Origin: Opitutia bacterium UBA5964
GTDB taxonomy: Bacteria; Verrucomicrobiota; Verrucomicrobiia; Opitutales; Coraliomargaritaceae
Direction of reading: 5' to 3'
NCBI GenBank assembly: GCA_002430605.1
Contig: DJBY01000082.1
Span: forward strand, 1 to 16,541
Length of the DNA: 16,541 nucleotides
The notes under the pieces were generated by a model that made no database searches, was not told the DNA's origin, and saw only the letters and a list, made by a program, of their open reading frames with translations. Within the stretch, counting starts at the first letter, position 1. Each line of letters begins with the position of its first letter. Below, in pieces: positions 1 through 7,370 of this stretch. The position numbers and the translations under genes were made by a program.

Positions 1-102
1 GGCCGCACCGAATCCAGCGGCTGCTTTCGCCTCGCCAACTGGAACGCCCAAACCCTGCTCGACGCCGTGCACGTCAACATGCCGATCTACGTGGAACCGT
101 AG
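1..102 (+). CDS. L,D-transpeptidase (YkuD domain), C-terminal end only
   Basis: This is the last 33 codons of a gene that begins before the window, ending in TAG at 100-102. The visible peptide contains SSGCFRLANWNAQTLL, which matches the active-site end of YkuD-type L,D-transpeptidases (S-x-GC-x-R, with Cys as nucleophile and Arg nearby, then the N/D-W-[DN]-A helix). It closes with VNMPIYVEP, like the usual G-T-P-V final strand. The family cross-links peptidoglycan peptides 3-3 or anchors proteins to peptidoglycan, in the periplasm. The N-terminus, signal peptide and catalytic His are outside the window, so its localisation and subfamily cannot be judged. It converges on the next gene with no bases between the two stop codons and no visible terminator hairpin. 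Confidence 0.8.
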   Translation, partial: GRTESSGCFRLANWNAQTLLDAVHVNMPIYVEP

Positions 103-579
103 CTAGTTCCGACCGCTCAAATACTTAGCCTCCTTTAGCTTAAGCTTATCTACTTTCAGCTCAAGCGCTTCGATTTCATTCTCAACCGTGCGCTTTTGGG
201 CATTCGTCTGAGACGCATTAAATCGATATGGAGCCAAGCTCAAATCTTCTGCCAATTGATTCATTTCGTCACGAATCCCCTCCAAGTGAAGATCTTGACT
301 AGTTCCCCGCACAGTTCCCGCACCGCTGCTGTCGCGAAAATGCCAATAAACCTTACACTTCGACAACAAGCTTAAGTCACCTATCTCACAACTATAGCGC
401 CGACCGTCCGACTGCCGTTTAAAAGTCACCTGCGTCTGCTCTCGAGATAAAACCACGACCTCCATCGAACGGCCATCCGTATGCGACAAGATCGTGCGAA
501 CCGGCAGATTCTGCCCGTAATTTTCATAGCACCAAAAACTGGACGCCAAAATAAGGATCAAAAACAAAAGACTTCTCAT
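103..579 (-). CDS. Small exported protein, SHD1-like domain plus coiled coil (paralog A)
   Basis: A 158-residue protein of unknown function. Residues 1-22 look like a signal peptide or membrane anchor (MRSLLFLILILASSFW, then polar). Residues about 27-75 form a small beta-rich unit (R-T-I-L-x-H-x-DGR-x-MEVVVLSR, then TFKR-x-SDGRRY and a final IGDLSLLSK). It resembles the SHD1-like domains common in planctomycete and verrucomicrobial exported proteins. Residues about 98-152 are charged and heptad-like, with a conserved N-A-Q-K-R-T segment followed by a predicted coiled coil. The start is ATG with no clear Shine-Dalgarno. It lies 6 bp downstream of a paralog with the same layout, so the two are almost certainly one operon from a tandem duplication. 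The domain assignment is by eye; the function is not known. Confidence 0.72.
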   Translation of the reverse strand: MRSLLFLILILASSFWCYENYGQNLPVRTILSHTDGRSMEVVVLSREQTQVTFKRQSDGRRYSCEIGDLSLLSKCKVYWHFRDSSGAGTVRGTSQDLHLEGIRDEMNQLAEDLSLAPYRFNASQTNAQKRTVENEIEALELKVDKLKLKEAKYLSGRN

Positions 580-585
580 AATATA

Positions 586-1104
586 TTATTGTCGCTCTGG
601 AATTTTGTCCTGCAATTTCATCTTCTCCGCCTGCAGTTTTTCCATCTCGCGGTCCATTGTCCTTTTCTCAGTGTTTCCGTTACTACTGGCATATCCCCGC
701 GAGAGATCCTCGACCTCTTTATCAATTCCCCTAAGTTCCTTCTCCAACTGCTGTGCATATAGATCACCGAGTTCCAATGATCCGTTGTCCATAGATACGA
801 CTGCATTTTTAATCCCGTCGTTCGGATACTTACCGACCAAGGCCTGCGCATCTAAATCCAAGGAATTAATCGGATAGACAAACTCCTGGCCGTCCGGCCG
901 TGTGAACTGGATGTGCGTTCCACTTCTACCAAGTAGAGTCACACTCATCTCGCGACCCACTGCGTTCTTGATGTTCACAGCAGAAGGATAGGCATACGCA
1001 TGGCCGCCAGCCTGAGCTTTACTGAGAAATGCCTGGTCATACAGCATCGATCCAAAATACCCCACGATTGCCAAAAAGATTATGCTTATCATTAAATTTC
1101 GCAT
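586..1104 (-). CDS. Small exported protein, SHD1-like domain plus coiled coil (paralog B)
   Basis: A 172-residue protein, first gene of the two-gene minus-strand unit. Residues 1-18 are a hydrophobic N-terminal segment (MISIIFLAIVGYFGSML), probably an uncleaved anchor or signal peptide. Residues about 43-90 repeat the pattern of the downstream paralog: N-A-V-GREMSVTLLGR, IQFTR-x-DGQEF-x-YPI, then N-S-L-D-L. A spacer and a highly charged coiled coil follow (about 118-168), including NTEKRT, equivalent to NAQKRT in paralog A. The shared spacing of GR-x-M-x-V, F-x-R-x-DG and KRT supports common ancestry despite low overall identity. The start is ATG without a recognisable Shine-Dalgarno; the AT-rich DNA just upstream (1105-1180) may hold the promoter. 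The role is unknown; a periplasmic protein-protein interaction job is a guess. Confidence 0.72.
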   Translation of the reverse strand: MRNLMISIIFLAIVGYFGSMLYDQAFLSKAQAGGHAYAYPSAVNIKNAVGREMSVTLLGRSGTHIQFTRPDGQEFVYPINSLDLDAQALVGKYPNDGIKNAVVSMDNGSLELGDLYAQQLEKELRGIDKEVEDLSRGYASSNGNTEKRTMDREMEKLQAEKMKLQDKIPERQ

Positions 1105-1410
1105 GTAATCATTGCTAATTTATGCAACGAATTATTCAAATCTAAAATTCGTTTTAATTTCAAATCTAGCGGAAGTGACTAAGCGATACGCTTCAAAGGC
1201 TCGGCGGCAGCGATGCAACGACTGCAGCACAGCTTACCACCTAGCCCAAAGAGGCTCCCAAATGCTCCCCCGAAGCGAAACACTGGCGATCGACGGTACC
1301 GCTCGAAAACAACCGAAGCGCGTTCGATCTATCTACGCAACATTCCTGAGTAGCTTCTGCTTAACACAAAAAATACCCACTACCGTTACTGAATCCTCTG
1401 CTCAATATTG
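1105..1410. other. Gene-free stretch between ppc and the paralog pair
   Basis: 306 bp without a credible gene. The 100-codon open frame on the plus strand (1112-1414) shows no family signature and no Shine-Dalgarno and would run against both neighbours. The part next to the paralog pair (about 1105-1180) is AT-rich and is the likely promoter region for 586-1104, but no clear -35/-10 pair stands out. A small AAGCG-ATA-CGCTT hairpin lies at about 1181-1193 without a T-run. No strong intrinsic terminator for ppc is visible. Confidence 0.5.
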
Positions 1411-4101
1411 CTAGCCAGTCGTACGTAGACCTGCAGCGATCGCATTGACGACGCGCAACAGATTGTCGGTGGTCGCGGGGTCGAGATTTTCGCTGGCTCG
1501 TGCCTGTTGCAGTAGATCGATTTGCTTTTTATGTAAGGCGGCGAGTGGCACGTCGCGTTCTGTCAGCGTCTTGTAGAAGCGCGGGCGACGTTCCGGCAGC
1601 GATCGAGCGAACAACTTACCCAAGTGTTGCACGGTCCGTGTGCGCTCGTCGAGAATCTGGCCGAGGATGCGTTTACGCAAAGCCACGTCTGTTACTAGGT
1701 CGGCATAGGTGCGCATCCATTTCTCATCGGAACTACTGATGCTGCTTTCGATATTATAGAACACGTAGCGTAAAAACGGAGTGGCTTGCAGATTGTCTTG
1801 CATCGCTTTGTAAGCTTCGGGTGCTTCGGCTTCGAGCGCATCTAAGGCACTGCCGACGCCATACCAACCAGGGACGTAGAAGCGGGACTGATTCCAGCTA
1901 AATACCCAGGGGATCGCGCGCAGGTCTTCGATATTGGCCTTGCCAGTGCGGCGCGATGGACGCGAGCCGATGCGACTTTGCTCAATGGCGTCGATCGGTG
2001 TGGCTTGTCGGTAAAAATCTATAAAGCCTGGGGCTTCCAGCAACTCGCGGTAGGCACTTCTGGAGCGCTTCGCTAAGGTCTCCATAGCGCCATCAATCAC
2101 TTTGTTGGTGGTTTGCTTTGCAGCGAGCAATTGCGCCCCGAGGCTACCGGCGAGCAGCCATTCCAGATTGGCAGTGGCAGTGGCTGGCGTGTTGTATTTC
2201 TGTGCGATTACTTCGCCTTGTTCAGTCACACGGATGCCACCATTGAGAGAGCCCTCGGGCAACGCCTCGAGGAAACGGTGTGTTGGGCCAGCGCCGCGAC
2301 CGACAGTGCCACCGCGACCGTGGAAAAAAGCGATTTTGACACCGTGATCTTCGCCGACGTCAAACAGCTTACTCTGAGCGCTCTTTAAGATCCATTGGCT
2401 GGCGAGGATGCCGGTGTCCTTATTACTATCGCTATAGCCGAGCATGATGATGAAGCGTGGCTTCGTATCCGGATCGCCAATACGTAGGCTATGGCGCGTG
2501 CAAGGGTGCGAGAGGAATGCATCTGAAATGCCGGGCGCGCGTTCGAGGTCTTCGTACGTTTCGAAGAGTGGCACCACCGGCAGCATGCAGCGGAGCTGGC
2601 CATCCTCTTGGTAGGTAAGGCCGACTTCTTTCGCCAGTACGTAAACTGTCAAGAGGTCGACTAGGTTACGCGTCATACTGACGATGAGTGCACCCACTCC
2701 AGCGGGACCATGTTTACGAATGTGCCGGGCTACGACTGCGAGGGTGTCACGTGCTTCAGTCGCTTCCTTCGGTAGCGACATCGAGGCGTGCGTCAGTGGC
2801 CGCGGCGTCGAGAGTTCATGATTCAGAAAGGCGAGTTTATCCGCCTCCGACCATGTGCTGAAATTCTTGGCGTCATTGACACCGGCCGCAGCCATCATTT
2901 GGCTGAGTGCAGTTTCATAGAACTCGCTGTTCTGACGAATATCGATACGCGCGAGGTGTAAGCCGATACTGTTGAGCAAACGCAGCAGAGGGCGCACACA
3001 GCTGTTGGCGCTACGTGTCGCTCTGGCTTCGTCCAGCCATGCGGAGAGTTGATTGAGATGATCGCGCAGCGCTTGTTCCGTCAGCGTGTCAATCTGCTCA
3101 GAGAGCAGCGTCACATAACTGAGCCACGGCTCTTGCGTAGAAGCGTCGGCGCCCCATGCCTCAAGCTGTTTTAACAAGGGCTTTGGCACTTCGCTACGTG
3201 CCTCGGAGAAGGTCAGCCTCTGCGCGAGCTCTTGCAACCGAGTGCGAATAATCTGCACTGCGGTGCTGCGCATCGTTTCGAATGTCTCGGCAGTCACTTC
3301 GGCGGTGACGAGCGGGTGGCCATCGCGATCACCGCCGACCCATGAACCGAATTGCAGGTGTGGCAGCTCTTCAAGTTGAAGTGGCGCTTCCTTAGGCCAT
3401 GTTTCGCGCCAAGCGTATTCGAGATTTTCGTCGAGACGATTGAACACCGAGGGGAAGACTTCGCGCAGATAGTAGAGCAGGTTCTCGAGCTCGTCTTTGA
3501 CCTGCGGCTTGTGCATGTAGATCTCCCCAGTCAGCCAGAGCCGCTCGATGATGGCGCGCACTTCGTTGGCATTTTGTTCGGCTTCACGCGGCGTGCGTTC
3601 GCGTTCGCGGTGGCGTAGTAGGCGCACGATTTCGCGGTGAATGCCGAGTACCGACCAGCGCTTCGCTTCAGTCGGGTGTTTGGTAAAGACAGGCTCGACC
3701 CACAACTCGCTGATTTGCTTGCGTACAACTGCTGGTTTAATCCGGGCCTCTTTGAGGCGACTCAAATAGTGCCCCCAATGCCCAGGCTCACAGGCTGCGC
3801 CGAGAGTGGCTTCGCGCGTGCGGCGCATACTGTTGGCGACATGCTCTTCTGCTAGGTTGAGTAGCTGAAAATAAAAAGAAATCGCTTGCACGCAGGCATC
3901 GTCCAAATGATCGGGAGAGACGCGTTTCAACCGGCCTTTGATTAAACCGGCAGCCTGCTCCTGGCCCATCGATTGCAGTACATCAACGAATGCATCGACC
4001 AGGAAAGTGTGTTCGGCTTCAACCTGATTGAGGCCCTGTTCGACAAGTTTTAGAAATTTTTGGTTGGTCGTTGTTTTCATTAATAAGTCTTGGCTGTGCA
4101 T
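1411..4101 (-). CDS. ppc: Phosphoenolpyruvate carboxylase
   Basis: A cytoplasmic enzyme that joins bicarbonate to phosphoenolpyruvate to give oxaloacetate, refilling the TCA cycle. At 896 residues it is full length for the family. Motifs in order: VFTKHPTE at 138-144 with catalytic His142 (most relatives have TAHPTE, so Lys141 replaces Ala); GSWVGGDRDGHP at 252-263; GYSDSNKDTGILASQW at 555-570; FHGRGGTVGRGAGP at 593-606; LRAIPWVFSWNQSRFYVPGW at 727-746; C-terminal AAGLRTTG. In a gap-free alignment from memory with the E. coli enzyme, inhibitor-site Arg587 and Arg832 correspond to Arg602 and Arg849. Lys773 and Asn881 correspond to Ser790 and Thr894, which hints at weak aspartate/malate inhibition. 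The first ATG is preferred over the ATG seven codons later because AAGAGG lies 6 bp before it. It is 215 bp downstream of the SET gene, so it may have its own promoter. Confidence 0.97.
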   Translation of the reverse strand: MHSQDLLMKTTTNQKFLKLVEQGLNQVEAEHTFLVDAFVDVLQSMGQEQAAGLIKGRLKRVSPDHLDDACVQAISFYFQLLNLAEEHVANSMRRTREATLGAACEPGHWGHYLSRLKEARIKPAVVRKQISELWVEPVFTKHPTEAKRWSVLGIHREIVRLLRHRERERTPREAEQNANEVRAIIERLWLTGEIYMHKPQVKDELENLLYYLREVFPSVFNRLDENLEYAWRETWPKEAPLQLEELPHLQFGSWVGGDRDGHPLVTAEVTAETFETMRSTAVQIIRTRLQELAQRLTFSEARSEVPKPLLKQLEAWGADASTQEPWLSYVTLLSEQIDTLTEQALRDHLNQLSAWLDEARATRSANSCVRPLLRLLNSIGLHLARIDIRQNSEFYETALSQMMAAAGVNDAKNFSTWSEADKLAFLNHELSTPRPLTHASMSLPKEATEARDTLAVVARHIRKHGPAGVGALIVSMTRNLVDLLTVYVLAKEVGLTYQEDGQLRCMLPVVPLFETYEDLERAPGISDAFLSHPCTRHSLRIGDPDTKPRFIIMLGYSDSNKDTGILASQWILKSAQSKLFDVGEDHGVKIAFFHGRGGTVGRGAGPTHRFLEALPEGSLNGGIRVTEQGEVIAQKYNTPATATANLEWLLAGSLGAQLLAAKQTTNKVIDGAMETLAKRSRSAYRELLEAPGFIDFYRQATPIDAIEQSRIGSRPSRRTGKANIEDLRAIPWVFSWNQSRFYVPGWYGVGSALDALEAEAPEAYKAMQDNLQATPFLRYVFYNIESSISSSDEKWMRTYADLVTDVALRKRILGQILDERTRTVQHLGKLFARSLPERRPRFYKTLTERDVPLAALHKKQIDLLQQARASENLDPATTDNLLRVVNAIAAGLRTTG

Positions 4102-4107
4102 ATTAGG

Positions 4108-4113
4108 CCTCTT
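4108..4113 (-). promoter_or_regulatory. Shine-Dalgarno deciding the ppc start
   Basis: On the minus strand AAGAGG sits 6 bp before the ATG at 4099-4101. It is one of the few clear Shine-Dalgarno sites in the window and favours this start over the in-frame ATG at 4078-4080. Confidence 0.6.
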
Positions 4114-4316
4114 GATCGATGCGGGCTGGCATTCGGCATAAGCAAGAATTGATCCAGTCCATTACCCGCATTAATAAATGCAATAGTGTCATATTGGAAC
4201 AGACCAGAATGCCGAGAACCAAATTCAACTTCGCCGTGATTCGTAGGCTGTCGTGCCAAGACATGCTAAATCCGCAGCCGCTGATGGTCCGCAGCGACTG
4301 GATACGCTGACTCAGC

Positions 4317-4832
4317 CTAGCCTTTCTTCGAGAGCTTCTTCGACTTCTTTTTCAGCCCTTTAATCAGCTTCTTCACCTTCTTGCGTTGGTCCTCGCGGAC
4401 AATGTAACCAATGCAGCGGTCGGTACCACAGCCACAGGGGTGATCCAAGAAATGCTCCATATCATAGCCATAATCATAAACAAGTTCTTCGCCCTTTTTG
4501 ATGTCTTTACGTGCGACGACCCAGATCTCCCCTTCGCAATTCAGCGCTTCGCAATTCCCATCACAGGAGTGGTTCATGTAGCGCGCGGGGTTCTCACCCA
4601 AACGTCCATCGATATCCCAATCATCATCGAGCTCGAAAATATACACCAAGCCCTCGCCAGTGGTGCGCGCTTGCTCCTCCCACTCTAGCGCACGGCGATT
4701 GGACTCTTCTTTGGAGATCTTCTCTCCGACGTATTGGATGATGTCGGCACCTGCCTCGATATCACACGTGGCAAACAAGCCACGTTGGTGGATCGAAGAT
4801 TGGTCAACTTTGCAAAGCGGTTGGTCTGACAT
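4317..4832 (-). CDS. SET-domain protein-lysine methyltransferase with polylysine tail
   Basis: A 171-residue protein that consists almost entirely of a SET domain, which moves a methyl group from S-adenosylmethionine to lysine side chains of proteins. Visible motifs: RGLFA at 17-21 (SAM-binding start), QYVGEKIS at 33-40, RYMNHSC at 84-90 (the NHSC pseudoknot motif), and GEELVYDYGYD at 114-124 (catalytic Tyr region). A post-SET cluster C-G-C-x4-C follows at Cys133, Cys135 and Cys140; with the Cys of NHSC this gives the four ligands of the zinc site seen in eukaryotic SET enzymes. Residues 150-171 hold 12 lysines and no acidic residue, resembling a DNA- or RNA-binding or self-substrate tail. 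In the related Chlamydiae, SET proteins methylate histone-like proteins; the target here is unknown. It starts 35 bp after gpsA and is probably cotranscribed with it. No clear Shine-Dalgarno. Confidence 0.92.
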   Translation of the reverse strand: MSDQPLCKVDQSSIHQRGLFATCDIEAGADIIQYVGEKISKEESNRRALEWEEQARTTGEGLVYIFELDDDWDIDGRLGENPARYMNHSCDGNCEALNCEGEIWVVARKDIKKGEELVYDYGYDMEHFLDHPCGCGTDRCIGYIVREDQRKKVKKLIKGLKKKSKKLSKKG

Positions 4833-4867
4833 TGAAATAACGAATTGTTGATTAATAAATTTAAAAA

Positions 4868-5866
4868 CTACTCGGCCTTGAGCCCACGGTTCATCAATGC
4901 CTGCAATGCGGACAAAGGCTCCTGACCCTCATACAGAATGGCGTGGATTTGCGATAGGATTGGCGCGTCCATACCCTGTTCGTCGCAGAGTCGCTTCATA
5001 CAGTCTGTGGCACGGTAACCTTCGACCACCGCCTTCTGCCCACTGACGATCGACGCAGGCGTCTCACCCTGCCCGACACGCTCACCAAAGGTGCGGTTGC
5101 GGCTCCAACTGCCGGAGCAGGTCGCCACCAAATCGCCAAAGCCGCTCAAGCCGTAGAAGGTTTCCTTCTGACCGCCGAGCAATTGACCGAGCCGCACCAG
5201 CTCATTGAGGCTGCGCGTAAGTAGCGCCGCCTTAGCATTGTCGCCCAGTTTCAAACCGTCACACATCCCCGAGGCGATGGCATAGACATTCTTCAGCGTA
5301 CCGCCCAGCTCGGTGCCGCGCACATCGTTCGACAGATACGCTCGCAGCGAGGCATTGCTAAAGGCTTGTTGATACGACTCCGCAGCCGCGAAGTCTGCGT
5401 CCACTGCCAGCGTCACAGCCGTAGGATTACCCGCAGCGACCTCACCTGCAAAGGTCGGGCCAGACAAGGCACCGCATGCCACCTCAGGAAAGATCTCATT
5501 CACAATTTCGGACGGCGTCTTAAAGCTGTCGAGTTCGAGGCCTTTGCACATTACGAGGAAAAGCTTCAACTGCCAGGCGACATCGCTGGCCGCACGCACG
5601 CTCAGGCACAAGTCGCGCAGCGCCTTGGAGGGACAGGCGAGAAAGACCACCTCCGCCTCCATCAGCACGGGCGCAAGCTCGCAACCGATTTGAATCGCAT
5701 GCGGCAGCTTATAGCCTGGCAGGTAGTCCACATTCTCACGCGTGGAGGCGATCGCCAAGGCGTGCTCCATACGGCGAGGGACTAATGTCACGGAATGTCC
5801 GCAACGATCTAAATGCAAGGCCATGGCAGTGCCCCAGGCACCGGCTCCGAGAATACAACAGTTCAT
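4868..5866 (-). CDS. gpsA: Glycerol-3-phosphate dehydrogenase [NAD(P)+]
   Basis: Cytoplasmic enzyme that reduces dihydroxyacetone phosphate to sn-glycerol 3-phosphate, the backbone of phospholipids. The 332-residue length is normal. Counting from the ATG at 5864-5866: dinucleotide-binding GAGAWG at 7-12 straight after the first strand; MCKGLE at 106-111; SGPTFAGEVA at 135-144; ELGGTLKNVYAIASG at 187-201 with the catalytic Lys192; DGLKLGDNAKAALLTR at 203-218; GLSGFGDLVATCSG at 239-252; and SRNRTFG at 255-261. An in-frame TTG eight codons earlier would place extra residues before the first Rossmann strand, which the family does not need, so the ATG is chosen. It lies upstream of the SET gene (35 bp) and downstream of panB (148 bp) in the same direction. 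Confidence 0.96.
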   Translation of the reverse strand: MNCCILGAGAWGTAMALHLDRCGHSVTLVPRRMEHALAIASTRENVDYLPGYKLPHAIQIGCELAPVLMEAEVVFLACPSKALRDLCLSVRAASDVAWQLKLFLVMCKGLELDSFKTPSEIVNEIFPEVACGALSGPTFAGEVAAGNPTAVTLAVDADFAAAESYQQAFSNASLRAYLSNDVRGTELGGTLKNVYAIASGMCDGLKLGDNAKAALLTRSLNELVRLGQLLGGQKETFYGLSGFGDLVATCSGSWSRNRTFGERVGQGETPASIVSGQKAVVEGYRATDCMKRLCDEQGMDAPILSQIHAILYEGQEPLSALQALMNRGLKAE

Positions 5867-6014
5867 AGGTAAGGAATTAGGAAGTAACAATTAGGACGTA
5901 GCGCGGAGAGGGAGAATCGAAACGTTTTTGCCCGGAAGGGGTAACTGCCGCGGGTGCCCTGTAAGGCGATGAAGAGATATGGATCAATGCCGACTGCGGC
6001 AGCTTGCGGATATT

Positions 6015-6791
6015 TTACGATGGGAATTTCCCGTTTTTGACCTCCTCGGCATATTCCGCGAAGGCGCGTTTCACTTGCTCACCCAGCTGTGCGTATTGCT
6101 TTACAAACGATGGCACATAACCCGTGGTCATGCCCAGCAAGTCATTGGTCACTAGGATCTGGCCATCACAATGCGGGCCACTACCGATACCGATCAGCGG
6201 CACCGTCAGCGCCTGCGCAATCGCGCCTGCCACGGCGCCATCGACCATCTCACAGATCACTGCGAAGCAGCCGACCTGCTCCAATGCCAAGGCATCGTCC
6301 ACCAATATGACCTTCTCCGCCTCACTGCGACCATACTTACGATAGCCACCGAGTTGATGAAACTGCTGCGGCAGTAAGCCGATATGAGCCAGCACTGGGA
6401 TGCCCGCGCGCGTCAGGCGCTCGATCGTAGGGGCCATCGTTGCGCCGCCTTCGATCTTGATCGCCTCTGCGCCGGCCTCTTGCATCAAACGACAGCATGC
6501 ACTCAACAGGTCGGCGAAGTCGCCATGCGCGACGGCGAAGGGAATGTCGGCGACGAGCAGTGCTTTCGGCTTGGCACGCGCCACCGCCGCGGTGTGGTGC
6601 AGCATCATCTCTAGCGTCACCGGAATAGTGGTCTCGAAGCCCAATTGTGTGGTGCCAACCGAGTCGCCGACTAGAATCAGGTCGACGCCCGCCTCGTCCG
6701 CATAGCGAGCGATGATCGCATCGTATGCGGTGACAGCGACAATCGGCCGTTCACCCTTAAGCAGGGAAATAGTTTGTGTAGAAATTCTCAC
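6015..6791 (-). CDS. panB: 3-methyl-2-oxobutanoate hydroxymethyltransferase
   Basis: First committed step of pantothenate (vitamin B5, hence coenzyme A) synthesis: 5,10-methylene-tetrahydrofolate plus ketoisovalerate gives ketopantoate. The 258 residues cover the whole TIM-barrel. Motifs: VTAYD at 20-24; LVGDSVG at 40-46 with Mg ligand Asp43; LVADIPF at 79-85 with Asp82; KIEGG at 112-116 with Glu114; AHIGLLPQ at 135-142; GGYRKYGR at 148-155; ICEMV at 179-183 with catalytic Glu181; and IGIGSGPHCDGQILVTNDLL at 200-219. These match the metal and catalytic residues Asp45, Asp84, Glu114 and Glu181 of E. coli PanB. The start codon is GTG (6789-6791); there is no in-frame ATG nearby upstream and no strong Shine-Dalgarno. 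No panC or panD is in the window. It is divergent from the small membrane protein at 6933. Confidence 0.96.
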   Translation of the reverse strand: MRISTQTISLLKGERPIVAVTAYDAIIARYADEAGVDLILVGDSVGTTQLGFETTIPVTLEMMLHHTAAVARAKPKALLVADIPFAVAHGDFADLLSACCRLMQEAGAEAIKIEGGATMAPTIERLTRAGIPVLAHIGLLPQQFHQLGGYRKYGRSEAEKVILVDDALALEQVGCFAVICEMVDGAVAGAIAQALTVPLIGIGSGPHCDGQILVTNDLLGMTTGYVPSFVKQYAQLGEQVKRAFAEYAEEVKNGKFPS

Positions 6792-6834
6792 GATTAAGGA
6801 ATTTACATTGATTAAAAAAGTTCAGCAGCCACAA

Positions 6835-6862
6835 ATCATGGTCAACTTCGCAGTTTAGACAA
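6835..6862 (-). promoter_or_regulatory. Weak candidate sigma-70 promoter for panB
   Basis: On the minus strand TTGTCT (6857-6862) and CATGAT (6835-6840) are separated by 16 bp; each matches the consensus at four of six positions. They would give a leader of roughly 35-40 bases before the panB GTG. This is the best pair seen in the divergent panB/6933 spacer, but such pairs occur by chance. Confidence 0.22.
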
Positions 6863-6932
6863 TCATTTGTCGTCGCAGAGGTTATCACCACAAAGTATCG
6901 CAAATACCAGCTGAATTGACCGCCGCCCCTTA

Positions 6933-7202
6933 ATGATCCACTTTTATTACAAGTGGCGCTACCGCCGCTCCCAATATGCTGGGGCCTTCACGCTGCCGAA
7001 GCAGACCAAGCACGGCCACGCATTTCGCGGCAACTTCGGCAGCTATCTAGCGCAGCCATCGGTCAGAGGTCGCAACTTCTCACATTTCGACCTGCCTAGA
7101 CAACGCAAACGCTGGTTGCGGATCGCATTCACGCTGCTACTGGTGCTGACCTTGGGCTGGTTGATCTACGAAAGTGCCGCCGCAATGGCGATTTTCCGCT
7201 AG
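6933..7202 (+). CDS. Small single-pass membrane protein, unknown function
   Basis: An 89-residue protein not recognised as a named family. Residues 1-60 are strongly basic and aromatic (MIHFYYKWRYRRSQY at the start, LPRQRKR just before the membrane). Residues about 61-79 (WLRIAFTLLLVLTLGWLIY) form a clear transmembrane helix, and only about ten residues follow. By the positive-inside rule the basic N-terminal part should be cytoplasmic. It is the only complete rightward gene in the window, divergent from panB, and is followed within 40 bp by the first of a series of terminator-like hairpins. That placement supports a real transcription unit. There is no obvious Shine-Dalgarno before the ATG. 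Confidence 0.65.
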   Translation: MIHFYYKWRYRRSQYAGAFTLPKQTKHGHAFRGNFGSYLAQPSVRGRNFSHFDLPRQRKRWLRIAFTLLLVLTLGWLIYESAAAMAIFR

Positions 7203-7238
7203 GTGGGAGAAGAGTTGAAACTGGGATCCTCAAAGTGG

Positions 7239-7263
7239 AAGCGACACTCTTGTCGCTTTTTTT
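7239..7263 (+). terminator. Intrinsic terminator, hairpin copy 1
   Basis: AAGCGACA / TGTCGCTT stem (8 bp plus possible G-U pairs), CTCT loop, then seven T. It lies 37 bp after the stop of the small membrane protein gene and is its likely terminator. Confidence 0.75.
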
Positions 7264-7282
7264 ACTGAACCCGTGGCCGAAC

Positions 7283-7306
7283 AAAGCGACACTCTTGTCG
7301 CTTTTT
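7283..7306 (+). terminator. Intrinsic terminator, hairpin copy 2
   Basis: AAAGCGACA / TGTCGCTTT stem of 9 bp, CTCT loop, with a T-run of five overlapping the stem end. A second barrier in the rightward direction. Confidence 0.6.
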
Positions 7307-7326
7307 CACTGAACCCGTGGCCGAAC

Positions 7327-7350
7327 AAAGCGACACTCTTGTCGCTTTTT
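7327..7350 (+). terminator. Intrinsic terminator, hairpin copy 3
   Basis: Same 9-bp stem, CTCT loop and five-T run as copy 2. Confidence 0.6.
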
Positions 7351-7370
7351 CACTGAACCCGTCGCCGAAC

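Noticed and set aside
1112..1414. 100-codon plus-strand open frame between ppc and the paralog pair
   Set aside because: Random-looking composition, no recognisable domain, and it overlaps the ppc stop codon in the opposite direction.
4119..4310. 63-codon plus-strand open frame upstream of ppc
   Set aside because: No domain, no ribosome binding site, and it occupies the likely ppc promoter region in antisense.
4306..4316. Perfect 11-bp dyad GCTGACTCAGC just after the SET stop codon
   Set aside because: The centre is a single base, so it cannot form a hairpin, and a single 11-bp dyad is too short to call an operator.
5366..5785. 139-codon plus-strand frame inside gpsA
   Set aside because: Antisense shadow of a strongly conserved gpsA coding region, with Arg/His-rich composition typical of such shadows.
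5867..5890. Longer gpsA start at TTG
   Set aside because: It adds eight residues before the first Rossmann strand without improving the ribosome site; the ATG at 5864-5866 gives the usual family N-terminus.
5891..6014. Minus-strand open stretch between panB and gpsA, and a TGCCG-CAGT-CGGCA hairpin
   Set aside because: The frame has no start codon and only overlaps the end of panB; the hairpin stem is 5 bp with no T-run, so it is not a convincing terminator.
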